A stretch of DNA of 64,000 nucleotides. Source: an uncultured Pseudomonadales bacterium (GTDB lineage: Bacteria; Pseudomonadota; Gammaproteobacteria; Pseudomonadales; Azotimanducaceae). Below are positions 56,078-64,000 of the stretch, piece by piece (within the stretch, counting starts at the first letter, position 1; each line of letters begins with the position of its first letter). Below the pieces are notes generated by a model. It worked only from the letters and a program-made list of their open reading frames with translations. It ran no database searches and had not been told where the DNA came from. Position numbers and translations under genes: made by a program. The DNA lies in assembly GCA_951813515.1 (NCBI GenBank), contig OX638346.1, positions 2,535,617 to 2,599,616 of the forward strand. Reading direction: 5' to 3'.

Positions 56078-56986
56078 ATGCCCCATACGCCCGTATTGCT
56101 GGACGAACTCGTGTCGGCGGTGACGACGGACCCAACGGGCAGGTATGTGGATGCGACCTATGGTGGTGGCGGTCATAGCCGTGCGCTGCTTGCCGGGCTG
56201 CAGCCCCAGGCGCGGCTTCTGGCGATGGACCGCGACGAGATCGCTGTCTCGAACGCACGGCGCCTCGCTCAGACGGACTCGCGCGTCATGGTCGAGCACG
56301 CATCGTTCTCGCGGATCGGCGAGGTTGCGCGTATTCGGGGGCTGCGGCAGATCAGCGGTGTCATGATGGATGTCGGCGTGTCCGGACACCAGCTCGACGC
56401 CGCCGAACGCGGATTCAGCTACATGCGCGATGGGCCGCTCGACATGCGCATGGACCGCAAGCAAGGCGTCACGGCCGCGCAATGGCTGAATTCCGCCGAA
56501 GAGGAGGATCTGACCGAAGTGTTTCGACGCTATGGCGAAGAGCGTCAGGCGGCCCGGGTGGCGCGCGCCGTTGTCAGGAGGCGCCCGTTGGCAAGGACTT
56601 TCGATCTCGTGGCCGCGATCCGGGAAGCGGCGATGGGGCACCAGGTGCATCGCCAGACGCTGGCGCGCGTGTTCCAGGCGGTGCGAATTCACGTCAACGA
56701 TGAAATCGATCAGCTCGACGAGGGCCTGGACGCCGCGTTTGCATGCCTCGGTTCCGGGGGACGTCTCGGAGTGATCTCCTTTCACAGCATAGAGCATCGA
56801 ATGGTTCGCCGTCGTTTCCGGGCGTGGGTTCAGGGTGATCCGGTCCTGCGGCGCGTATCGATCCCGGGGGAACCGGGCGGCGCCGCCCGTCACATCGTGC
56901 GCAACGCGCGACCATCGGGCGCGGAGGTGGCCGCGAATCCCCGGGCGCAGAGCGCGATGCTGCAGGTCGTGGAGAAGTGCGCGTGA
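56078..56986 (+). CDS. rsmH: 16S rRNA C1402 N4-methyltransferase RsmH
   Basis: 302 residues from the ATG at 56078 (MPHTPVLLDELV), 4 nt after mraZ. SAM-binding YVDATYGGGGHSRALL and the family blocks GVSGHQLDAAERGFSYMRDGPLDMRMD and GRLGVISFHSIEHRMVRR. Partner of RsmI in modifying C1402. Confidence 0.96.
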   Translation: MPHTPVLLDELVSAVTTDPTGRYVDATYGGGGHSRALLAGLQPQARLLAMDRDEIAVSNARRLAQTDSRVMVEHASFSRIGEVARIRGLRQISGVMMDVGVSGHQLDAAERGFSYMRDGPLDMRMDRKQGVTAAQWLNSAEEEDLTEVFRRYGEERQAARVARAVVRRRPLARTFDLVAAIREAAMGHQVHRQTLARVFQAVRIHVNDEIDQLDEGLDAAFACLGSGGRLGVISFHSIEHRMVRRRFRAWVQGDPVLRRVSIPGEPGGAARHIVRNARPSGAEVAANPRAQSAMLQVVEKCA

Positions 56987-57261
56987 TGAAGCGTCCGAAG
57001 GCGAGAGAGTGGATATTCGGTGCGTTGATCTGCGCGGTCGCCGCCGCGTCCGGCGTGCAGGTCGCGAGCAAGTCCCAGGAAATGCGAGGCGCCTATACGC
57101 GGTTGAGCGAGGAGCAGGCGCGCCGCGACGCTCTGCTCGAGGAATACAGCCGCCTGTTGCTGGAGCGGGGCACGCTCTCGTCATACCGGAACGTGGATCG
57201 AATTGCGAACGATGCGCTGTCCATGCATTTCCCGGAGGAGGTCACCTGGATACGGCAGTGA
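56986..57261 (+). CDS. ftsL: Cell division protein FtsL
   Basis: 91 residues from the ATG at 56986, overlapping the rsmH stop by 1 nt. One membrane helix (WIFGALICAVAAASGVQV) followed by a coiled-coil (RGAYTRLSEEQARRDALLEEYSRLLLERG). Bridges FtsB, FtsQ and FtsWI. Confidence 0.9.
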   Translation: MKRPKAREWIFGALICAVAAASGVQVASKSQEMRGAYTRLSEEQARRDALLEEYSRLLLERGTLSSYRNVDRIANDALSMHFPEEVTWIRQ

Positions 57262-58928
57262 AGTGGCGCCACTACATGCTCGTTGCGTTCTTCGCGATCT
57301 CGATCGCCGGGCTGCTTGCGCGCGTCGCTTACCTGAGCGTGACCGAGCGGCGGGATTTCCTCAAGCAGCGCGGCGAGGCCATTGCCGTGCGCACGGTGAG
57401 CATACCTGCGCATCGGGGGGTCATCTACGACCGGCGCCGGGAACTGCTGGCCATCAGCACGCCCGTCCACTCGATCTGGATCGATCCAAGCGAGACGGCA
57501 CTTTCCGACGGGGAGTTGGCGGAGCTTGGCGAGGTCCTGAAGGTATCGCCCGAAGTGCTCGAACGTCGCATCGCGACATCGGGGAAGCGATTCGCCTACC
57601 TCAGGCGACACGTCAGTCCGGAGACTGCCGGGGCAATCGGGAATCTGGGCATTGCTGGCGTGCGATCGCTTTCCGAGTACCGGCGGTTCTATCCCGCCGC
57701 AGAAACCACGGCGCACCTCGTCGGCATGACGAACATCGACGATGTCGGCCAGGAAGGTATCGAGTACACATTTGACTCGTTCCTCAAGGGGAAGCCGGGC
57801 AGCAAGCGGGTGTTGCTCGACAATAACCGGCGCACGGTCGAGGAACTCGGATTCCTCGACCTGCCGGATTTCGGCAAGGACATCACGGTGAGTCTCGATC
57901 TCAGGCTGCAGTTTTCGGCCTATCGGGAATTGAAGTCGGCGGTGGAACACAACAACGCCGAATCGGGTTCGCTGGTCATGCTCGATGCGCATACCGGTGA
58001 GATCCTGGCGCTCGCGAACCAGCCGTCCTACAACCCGAACAACGCGTCCGAACGAACGTCTTCCGGTGTTCGCAACCGCGCCGTGACCGACACCTACGAG
58101 CCGGGATCGACCGTCAAGCCGCTGGCGGCGTTGGCGGCCTTGGAGAGCGGCCGATATACGCCGATGACACAAGTGGATACGACGCCGGGATATGTCAGGG
58201 TGGGAAGGAAGTTGATCGAGGATCCCAGCAATCGAGGCGTGCTCACGCTCGCCCAGGTGCTGGCGAAGTCGAGCCAGGTAGGCATCACGAAGATAGCCCT
58301 GGATCTGCCCGAGGATGCGGTGTTCGACGTGATGGTGCGAGCGGGGTTTGCGGAACCACCCGGGTCCGGCCTGCCCGGCGAGACTTTTGGCGTACTTACC
58401 GCCCAGGATCTCGACAAGCGGATCGGTCGCGCGACCCTGGCGTACGGATACGGTGTCACGGTCACCCCCATGCAGCTTGCCCGCTGTTACCAGATGCTGG
58501 CCTCCGGCGGCGTGCGACGTCCAGTGGAAGTGCTCCGCCAGACGACGGATCTGGCTGGCATCCGGGTGTTCGAAGAACGCCACGTGCGCGAGGTGTCGCG
58601 CATGCTTGAGCAGGTCGTAAGCGCGGCGGGGACGGCGCCGAAAGCGAAGGTCCGGGGCTATCGCGTGGCTGGTAAGACGGGGACGACGCGCAAGATTTCC
58701 GCAGGCGGCTACGATGAACAGCGGCATGTCGCCCTGTTCGCAGGTTTCGCGCCCGCGGCGGATCCGAAGATCGTGCTGGTGGTCGTGATCAACGAACCTC
58801 GCGGTACGGCAATCGGTGGCGGCAGCGTCGCCGCTCCGGTGTTTGCGCGGATCATGGCACGCGCGCTGCGCATTCTTGGCGTTGCTCCCGATCACCTCGA
58901 TCCGCCTGCAGGAGGGCGAATCGCATGA
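57258..58928 (+). CDS. ftsI: Septal transpeptidase FtsI (PBP3)
   Basis: 556 residues from a GTG overlapping the ftsL stop (GTGA). Membrane anchor (YMLVAFFAISIAGLLARVAYL), dimerisation domain (HRGVIYDRRRELLAIS), and transpeptidase motifs: SxxK as STVK in YEPGSTVKPL, KTG in VAGKTGTTRK. The middle motif, normally SxN, reads SSQ (AKSSQVGITK). Makes septal cross-links with FtsW. Confidence 0.95.
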   Translation: MKWRHYMLVAFFAISIAGLLARVAYLSVTERRDFLKQRGEAIAVRTVSIPAHRGVIYDRRRELLAISTPVHSIWIDPSETALSDGELAELGEVLKVSPEVLERRIATSGKRFAYLRRHVSPETAGAIGNLGIAGVRSLSEYRRFYPAAETTAHLVGMTNIDDVGQEGIEYTFDSFLKGKPGSKRVLLDNNRRTVEELGFLDLPDFGKDITVSLDLRLQFSAYRELKSAVEHNNAESGSLVMLDAHTGEILALANQPSYNPNNASERTSSGVRNRAVTDTYEPGSTVKPLAALAALESGRYTPMTQVDTTPGYVRVGRKLIEDPSNRGVLTLAQVLAKSSQVGITKIALDLPEDAVFDVMVRAGFAEPPGSGLPGETFGVLTAQDLDKRIGRATLAYGYGVTVTPMQLARCYQMLASGGVRRPVEVLRQTTDLAGIRVFEERHVREVSRMLEQVVSAAGTAPKAKVRGYRVAGKTGTTRKISAGGYDEQRHVALFAGFAPAADPKIVLVVVINEPRGTAIGGGSVAAPVFARIMARALRILGVAPDHLDPPAGGRIA

Positions 58929-60352
58929 CGTCGGCCAGAACTCTCGACCAACTGCTCGGTGCCGGCGGCGCGACGGTCGTGACCGGCATCGCCAACGATT
59001 CCAGGCGGGTATCGCCGGGCGACCTGTTCCTCGCCTGCGTGGGCGAGGCGGACGACGGGCATCGGCATGTGCGCGAGGCCATCGCCCGGGGTGCGGCGGC
59101 GGTGTGCTCCGAACGACGGATCGCCGCCTGTGTCCCGAATGTCGTGCTGAGCGATCTCCGAGTCCGACAGGGGGAGATCGCCGCGCGTTACTTCGGCGAT
59201 CCGAGCGCCGCCCTGACCTGTATCGGCATCACGGGCACGAACGGCAAGACATCGGTCGCTTATCAATGTGCCTCGCTGCTGGATGCGGCCTATATGGGCA
59301 CGATCGGGTGGGGCGACATCTCCCGCCTATCCCGCACCAGGTTGACCACCGAGGATGCGGTAACCGTGCAGCGCCGGCTCGGAGCATTGCGTGGCGAAGG
59401 GCACGCCTCGGTGGCGATGGAAGTCAGTTCGCACGCGTTGGAGCAGGATCGCGTGGCGGCGGTGCAGTTCGACATTGCGGTTTTCACCAACCTGACGCGG
59501 GACCATCTCGACTACCACGTCACCATGGAACGGTATGCCGCGGCGAAACGGAGGCTGTTCGAGATGTCCTCCGTCGGCACCGTCATCGTCAATGTCGACG
59601 ATTCCTTCGGTCGAAGCGTCGCCGCAGAGACCGAGGTCGAAACCATCGGCTACGGCGAGTCCGGCGACGCTGACGTGTCGTGGTCGGATACGGGCTTTCA
59701 TCCGCACGGCATAACGGGTCGTTGGCATACGCCTTGGGGCGATAGCCGCTTCTGGCTGCCACTATATGGCGAATTCTCCATTTACAACGCCGCGGCGACC
59801 CTGTCTGCGGTCTGTCTCGCCGGCAAGCCGTTGGACGAAACGGTGGCGGACATGCGTTGCATGGTGCCGGTGCCGGGCCGGATGCAGCGCGTGGCGTCGC
59901 CGAACTGTTCGGCTCCTTCGGTATTCGTCGACTTTGCGCATACCCCGGCGGCGCTCGCCGCCGCTCTTGCTGCCGTGCGGCGTCATCTCGGCGGCCGTCT
60001 GATCTGCGTCTTTGGCTGTGGCGGCAATCGCGATCCGGGCAAGCGGCCGATGATGGCGAAAGCTGTCGAAGCGGGAGCGGACGCGGCGATCATCACTTCG
60101 GACAATCCCCGCACGGAGGACCCGGACTCGATCATTGCCGACATCGTCGCCGGGTTTACCGCACCGAACTTCGCTGGCGTCGAACCGAATCGGCCGGCGG
60201 CGGTGAGGCTCGCCATCGAGCGCGCCCAGCCCGGCGATGTCGTAGTGGTGGCGGGCAAGGGCCACGAGGACTTTCAGGACATCGCGGGAGAACGAATCCC
60301 GCACAGCGACCTGCGCTTCGCACAGGCCGCGCTGGACGCGAGGACCGGATAG
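58925..60352 (+). CDS. murE: UDP-MurNAc-tripeptide ligase MurE
   Basis: 475 residues, ATG overlapping the ftsI stop. P-loop [14 protein letters not shown], and DNPR in [14 protein letters not shown], the signature for meso-diaminopimelate as third residue. So the peptidoglycan is of the usual Gram-negative type. The next gene is mraY; murF is missing at this point. Confidence 0.96.
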   Translation: MTSARTLDQLLGAGGATVVTGIANDSRRVSPGDLFLACVGEADDGHRHVREAIARGAAAVCSERRIAACVPNVVLSDLRVRQGEIAARYFGDPSAALTCIGITGTNGKTSVAYQCASLLDAAYMGTIGWGDISRLSRTRLTTEDAVTVQRRLGALRGEGHASVAMEVSSHALEQDRVAAVQFDIAVFTNLTRDHLDYHVTMERYAAAKRRLFEMSSVGTVIVNVDDSFGRSVAAETEVETIGYGESGDADVSWSDTGFHPHGITGRWHTPWGDSRFWLPLYGEFSIYNAAATLSAVCLAGKPLDETVADMRCMVPVPGRMQRVASPNCSAPSVFVDFAHTPAALAAALAAVRRHLGGRLICVFGCGGNRDPGKRPMMAKAVEAGADAAIITSDNPRTEDPDSIIADIVAGFTAPNFAGVEPNRPAAVRLAIERAQPGDVVVVAGKGHEDFQDIAGERIPHSDLRFAQAALDARTG

Positions 60353-61434
60353 TGTTGCTGCGCATCACCGAGTTTCTGGCGCAACACCTCGGGGTGTTTG
60401 GTGTCTTCCAGTACATCACCTTCCGCACCATGGTGAGTGCGCTGACCGCGCTGGCGCTATCGCTTGCGCTCGGGCCGGTAATGATTCGCAGACTTGCCCA
60501 TCTACAGATCGGCCAGAGCGTTCGCGAGGATGGGCCGGAGAGTCATCTGCAAAAGGCGGGTACCCCGACCATGGGCGGTGCCATGATTCTCGTGACCACG
60601 TTGTTGACGACGATCCTGTGGTGCGATCCGGCCAACCGGCACGTCTGGATCGTGTTGGCGGTCACGCTGTCCTTCGGTGCGATCGGCTGGTACGACGATT
60701 ACCTCAAGGTGTCGGAGGGCAACGCCCGCGGCCTGTCGGCGCGCTGGAAGTACCTCTGGCAATCCGTAGTGGGTCTGACCGCCGCCATCGTGCTGTACGA
60801 ACTCGCTGCGACCCCGTCCGATACGAGCCTCATCGTGCCCTTCTTCAAGGAGGTGGCCATCCCGCTGGGCATGGGGTTCATCCTTCTCACCTACCTCATG
60901 GTCGTCGGCATGAGCAACGCGGTTAACCTGACCGATGGTCTTGATGGCCTCGCCATTCTCCCGGCGGTGATGGTGAGTGCCGGGTTGGGATTCATCGCCT
61001 ACCTGGCGGGACACGTCGAATTCGCGAACTACCTGCGCATTCCGTACGTTGCCGGTGCGGGCGAACTGGCGGTGTTTTGCGGTGCGCTCATCGGCTCCGG
61101 TCTCGGCTTTCTCTGGTTCAACACGTATCCCGCGCAGGTGTTCATGGGAGACGTGGGCGCCCTTGCCCTGGGCGCGGCCCTGGGCCTGGTCGCCGTCATC
61201 ATCCGCCATGAGATCGTTCTGCTCATCATGGGCGGGCTGTTCGTGCTGGAAACCGTCTCCGTGATCGTGCAGGTCGTGTCCTTCAAGACCACCGGCAGGC
61301 GGGTCTTCCGCATGGCGCCGATCCATCACCACTTCGAACTCAAGGGCTGGCCCGAACCCCGGGTCATCGTGCGTTTTTGGATCATTGCCTTGGTTCTCGT
61401 GCTCATCGGCCTGTCGACATTGAAGATTCGATGA
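60352..61434 (+). CDS. mraY: Phospho-MurNAc-pentapeptide transferase MraY
   Basis: 360 residues, GTG start sharing the last base of the murE stop. Ten membrane helices; motifs [29 protein letters not shown], and [11 protein letters not shown]. Makes lipid I. Confidence 0.97.
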   Translation: MLLRITEFLAQHLGVFGVFQYITFRTMVSALTALALSLALGPVMIRRLAHLQIGQSVREDGPESHLQKAGTPTMGGAMILVTTLLTTILWCDPANRHVWIVLAVTLSFGAIGWYDDYLKVSEGNARGLSARWKYLWQSVVGLTAAIVLYELAATPSDTSLIVPFFKEVAIPLGMGFILLTYLMVVGMSNAVNLTDGLDGLAILPAVMVSAGLGFIAYLAGHVEFANYLRIPYVAGAGELAVFCGALIGSGLGFLWFNTYPAQVFMGDVGALALGAALGLVAVIIRHEIVLLIMGGLFVLETVSVIVQVVSFKTTGRRVFRMAPIHHHFELKGWPEPRVIVRFWIIALVLVLIGLSTLKIR

Positions 61435-62723
61435 GCGGGGATCGGACATTGATCATCGGACTTGGCGCGACAGGTTATTCCTGCCTGAAGCACCTCCATG
61501 GGAGCGTGCCCGTGGCCGTCTGCGATACTCGGCAAAACCCGCCCTATGGCGCTGCCGCGCGGACCGGGTTTGCCGACGTGGAGGTTCTCGACCCGCCGGC
61601 GGTGGAATTTTCCGACTTCGACCGCGCCGTCATCAGTCCCGGCATGGGTCTCGACCACTGTCTCGCCCGGGCGGCGCGCGAAGCGGGCCTTGAGATCCTC
61701 GGCGACATCGATCTGTTCCTGGAGCGCGCAGGCGCGCCAGTGATCGCCATCACCGGCACCAATGGCAAGAGCACGGTGGCATCGATGGTAGGGCAACTCC
61801 TCGATCAGCCGCCGAACGAAGTCCGGGTCGGCGGAAATCTGGGCGTGCCGGCGCTTGACCTGCTCGATTCCACGGCTGACTGGTACGTGCTCGAGTTGTC
61901 CAGCTTTCAACTCGAACGCATGGGCTCGGGAACATTCGACATAGGCGCGGTGCTCAACATCAGCGCCGACCACCTGGATCGCCACCGGTCGTTCGAGGAC
62001 TATCGCCAGGCCAAGCGCCGCGTCTACTGCGGCTGTCGCGCGGCCGTCTACAACGGGCTGGACGGCAATACGCGACCGCCGACCGATGTTCCTGCCATAG
62101 CCCTGAACGAAAACCCCGACTGGCGCGTGGCGGGAGATGAAATGATCATCGACGGCGCATCATTCCCGCTGTCGTCGTTTCAGCTCCGAGGTCGCCACAA
62201 CGCTTTCAATGTTGTGGCGGCGTGCGCAATCGCTTCGTTGACCGGACGCGAAGTCCTTGCGGAGCGTCTGTTCGATTTCCGAGGTCTTCCGCACCGCTCG
62301 GCATTTGTAGGCACGGTGGGTTCGGTACGCTGCGTCGACGACTCCAAGGCGACCAACGTGGGCGCCTGCTCGGCGGCGCTTGCCGGGTTCGGCGAGGACG
62401 GGGATGTCGTGCTGATAGCCGGAGGAGACGGCAAGAACGCGTCGTTCGAGCCGTTGAAGAGTCCGGTCGCACGCTATGCGAAACACGTCGTGCTGATCGG
62501 CCGGGATGCCCCGCGCATCGAGGCTGCGCTGGGCGGCGTGGTACCGGTCAGCCAGGCGAGCGACATGGATCGAGCCGTTGCGAAGGCGCTGGCGGCGGCC
62601 CGCGGGCGTGGCATCGTGCTGTTGTCGCCAGCCTGCGCCAGCTTCGACATGTTCGATGACTTTGAGGCCCGTGGCGATGCGTTCGCGGCGGCAGTCCAGA
62701 GGGCGGCTAGTTCGCATGGTTGA
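61431..62723 (+). CDS. murD: UDP-MurNAc-L-Ala:D-Glu ligase MurD
   Basis: 430 residues, ATG overlapping the mraY stop by 4 nt. N-terminal Rossmann [18 protein letters not shown]-loop [14 protein letters not shown], and the central [13 protein letters not shown] and [12 protein letters not shown] blocks of the family. Adds D-Glu to UDP-MurNAc-L-Ala. Confidence 0.95.
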   Translation: MSGDRTLIIGLGATGYSCLKHLHGSVPVAVCDTRQNPPYGAAARTGFADVEVLDPPAVEFSDFDRAVISPGMGLDHCLARAAREAGLEILGDIDLFLERAGAPVIAITGTNGKSTVASMVGQLLDQPPNEVRVGGNLGVPALDLLDSTADWYVLELSSFQLERMGSGTFDIGAVLNISADHLDRHRSFEDYRQAKRRVYCGCRAAVYNGLDGNTRPPTDVPAIALNENPDWRVAGDEMIIDGASFPLSSFQLRGRHNAFNVVAACAIASLTGREVLAERLFDFRGLPHRSAFVGTVGSVRCVDDSKATNVGACSAALAGFGEDGDVVLIAGGDGKNASFEPLKSPVARYAKHVVLIGRDAPRIEAALGGVVPVSQASDMDRAVAKALAAARGRGIVLLSPACASFDMFDDFEARGDAFAAAVQRAASSHG

Positions 62724-63801
62724 CCGTTTCGGCACAACCGTACTGATGGCGTGGTTTGCCGCGTTGGCCACCGGTGTCGTGATGGTGGCGTCGGCTGCCA
62801 CGACGAACGCATATATCGCGAGACATTGCACGTTCGTGGCGGCGGCGCTCGCGGTATTCGCAATGATCGCGAACGTTCCGCTGCATGTCTGGGAATCATT
62901 GCATCGCTGGTGCCTGGTCGCTGCCATCGCCGTGTGTGCCCTGGTGCTCGTTCCGGGCATCGGTCTCGAGGAGGGCGGCGCGCATCGATGGATCTGGCTC
63001 GGCGCGTTCACGCTGCAGCCGTCGGAGGCGGCGAAGTTCCTGTTGACGATCTATCTCGCGGCGTACTTTGCACGCGCCGGAGACAGTGTGCGGAGCGACA
63101 TCTGGGCATTCCTGCGACCTCTCGCGTGGGTTGGCGTTCTCGCGGGGCTGGTGTTGATCGAACCCGATTTCGGCACGACCCTGCTGCTCGCGCTGCTGGC
63201 AGGTGGACTCATGTTCCTGGCGGGCGCGCGCCTGCGGCACTTTCTCGGCGTGACGGGTGCGGCGGCGGTCGCCCTCATCGTTCTCCTGCGGCTGGAGGTC
63301 TACCGGGAGGAGCGCCTGGTAGCTTTCCTGGATCCCTGGTCGTTGCCCCATAGCGGTGGCTACCAGTTGACCCAGGCGCTTATCGCCTTTGGACGCGGCG
63401 AGTGGTTTGGCGTTGGCCTGGGCGAGGGCGTGCAGAAGCTCTCCTATCTTCCGGAAGCGCACAACGACTTCATCTTTGCGGTCATTGCCGAAGAACTTGG
63501 ATTGATCGGCGCCGGTGCCGTGTTCCTGCTCCTCGCATTCCTCGTGCTCTGCACCTTCTCGATCGCGCGGACCGCCGCGGCCCAGGGAAGGATGTTCGGC
63601 GCGTACGTGGCCTACGGCGCAGGATTGGTCATCGGCGCCCAGGTGCTGATCAACGTCGGCGTGAATACGGGTGTGCTGCCCACCACGGGCCTGACCCTGC
63701 CGTTCATAAGCTTCGGCGGTAACAGCCTGCTCGTTTGCGCCGGCCTGATGGCACTGGCTTTCAGGACGCACCTGGAGGGCGACGCGCGTGCAAGGCAGTG
63801 A
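62716..63801 (+). CDS. ftsW: Lipid II polymerase FtsW
   Basis: 361 residues, ATG 8 nt inside murD. SEDS-family multi-spanning protein: [87 protein letters not shown], and [19 protein letters not shown]. Partner of FtsI. The next gene begins 1 nt later as murC, leaving no room for murG. Confidence 0.95.
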   Translation: MVDRFGTTVLMAWFAALATGVVMVASAATTNAYIARHCTFVAAALAVFAMIANVPLHVWESLHRWCLVAAIAVCALVLVPGIGLEEGGAHRWIWLGAFTLQPSEAAKFLLTIYLAAYFARAGDSVRSDIWAFLRPLAWVGVLAGLVLIEPDFGTTLLLALLAGGLMFLAGARLRHFLGVTGAAAVALIVLLRLEVYREERLVAFLDPWSLPHSGGYQLTQALIAFGRGEWFGVGLGEGVQKLSYLPEAHNDFIFAVIAEELGLIGAGAVFLLLAFLVLCTFSIARTAAAQGRMFGAYVAYGAGLVIGAQVLINVGVNTGVLPTTGLTLPFISFGGNSLLVCAGLMALAFRTHLEGDARARQ

Positions 63802-63802
63802 A

Positions 63803-64000
63803 ATGGACACGAGGATGCGGCGCGTCAAGAGCATTCACTTTGTCGGCATCGGCGGTTCCGGCATGTGCGGTATCGCGGAAGTCCTCATGAACCAGGGTTA
63901 TGCCGTTACGGGTTCGGATAACGTGCGCTCTGCCAATACGGAACGTCTGGCGAAACAGGGTATTCCGATCAACATCGGCCATGACGGCGACAGGGCGGGC
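63803..64000 (+). CDS. murC: UDP-MurNAc:L-Ala ligase MurC, 3' partial
   Basis: ATG at 63803 and open to the window edge (66 residues seen). N-terminal Rossmann motif [29 protein letters not shown] region identifies MurC. Follows ftsW after 1 nt. Confidence 0.93.
   Translation, partial: MDTRMRRVKSIHFVGIGGSGMCGIAEVLMNQGYAVTGSDNVRSANTERLAKQGIPINIGHDGDRAG

Noticed and set aside
56835..57257. Long N-terminal extension of FtsI
   Set aside because: Overlaps rsmH and ftsL; the GTG overlapping the ftsL stop gives a normal FtsI N-terminus.

Overview
The window reads as a piece of a GC-rich gammaproteobacterial chromosome, probably from an uncultured or little-studied lineage. The argument for Gammaproteobacteria is gene order: gatCAB divergent from mreBCD, then yhdP-tldD-pmbA; ptsO-ptsN-hpf-rpoN-lptB-lptA-lptC-kdsC-yrbG; zapE-rplM-rpsI-petABC-sspAB; dolP-yraN-lpoA divergent from rsmI-rnpB; and the mraZ-rsmH-ftsL-ftsI-murE-mraY-murD-ftsW-murC division/cell-wall cluster. 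The lipopolysaccharide-export genes show a Gram-negative outer membrane, and petABC shows aerobic respiration through a bc1 complex.

Layout. 1-18.5 kb is accessory: a partial C13 caspase-like peptidase, an AbrB/PIN toxin-antitoxin pair, a formyl-tetrahydrofolate hydrolase-like enzyme, two overlapping ABC-exporter half-transporters, five perfect 114-bp tandem repeats, an ECF sigma/small membrane protein/DUF6249-like operon, a FecI-FecR-TonB-receptor-thioredoxin lipoprotein operon, a lipoprotein of unknown function, an aldo/keto reductase and an esterase lipoprotein. 18.5-50 kb is almost entirely core genome, tightly packed and with many 4-nt start/stop overlaps: amidotransferase, cell-shape genes, envelope lipid transport, PTS-Ntr regulators, sigma-54, LPS export, ribosomal proteins, bc1 complex, SspAB and the RNase P RNA. 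50.8-54.6 kb is a large secreted protein with a metzincin zinc-protease domain and 17 plant-type leucine-rich repeats, sitting between rnpB and mraZ with two small coupled reading frames upstream. 55.5-64 kb is the mra/dcw cluster with a textbook MraZ operator.

The most interesting signal is a GC-rich palindromic repeat family. Its core hairpin is GCGAGGGG-ACG-CCCCTCGC followed by a GCTCCCCGGCTGAAGGCT tail. It occurs as 45-bp (15-codon) tandem arrays in intergenic DNA (55.2 kb), as a single copy at 50.5 kb, and inside protein-coding genes without breaking the frame. It makes up the C-terminal third of LptA and an internal insert in YhdP, where the two proteins share nearly the same inserted peptide. 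A diverged copy may form an insert in KdsC. This resembles, by analogy only, the Rickettsia palindromic elements that write themselves into proteins.

A second signal is gene drop-out from normally conserved operons: murF and murG are missing from the dcw cluster, and kdsD, rapZ, murA and hisG are missing from their usual places. These genes must lie elsewhere or be replaced. No tRNA, rRNA, CRISPR array, insertion sequence or prophage was seen.
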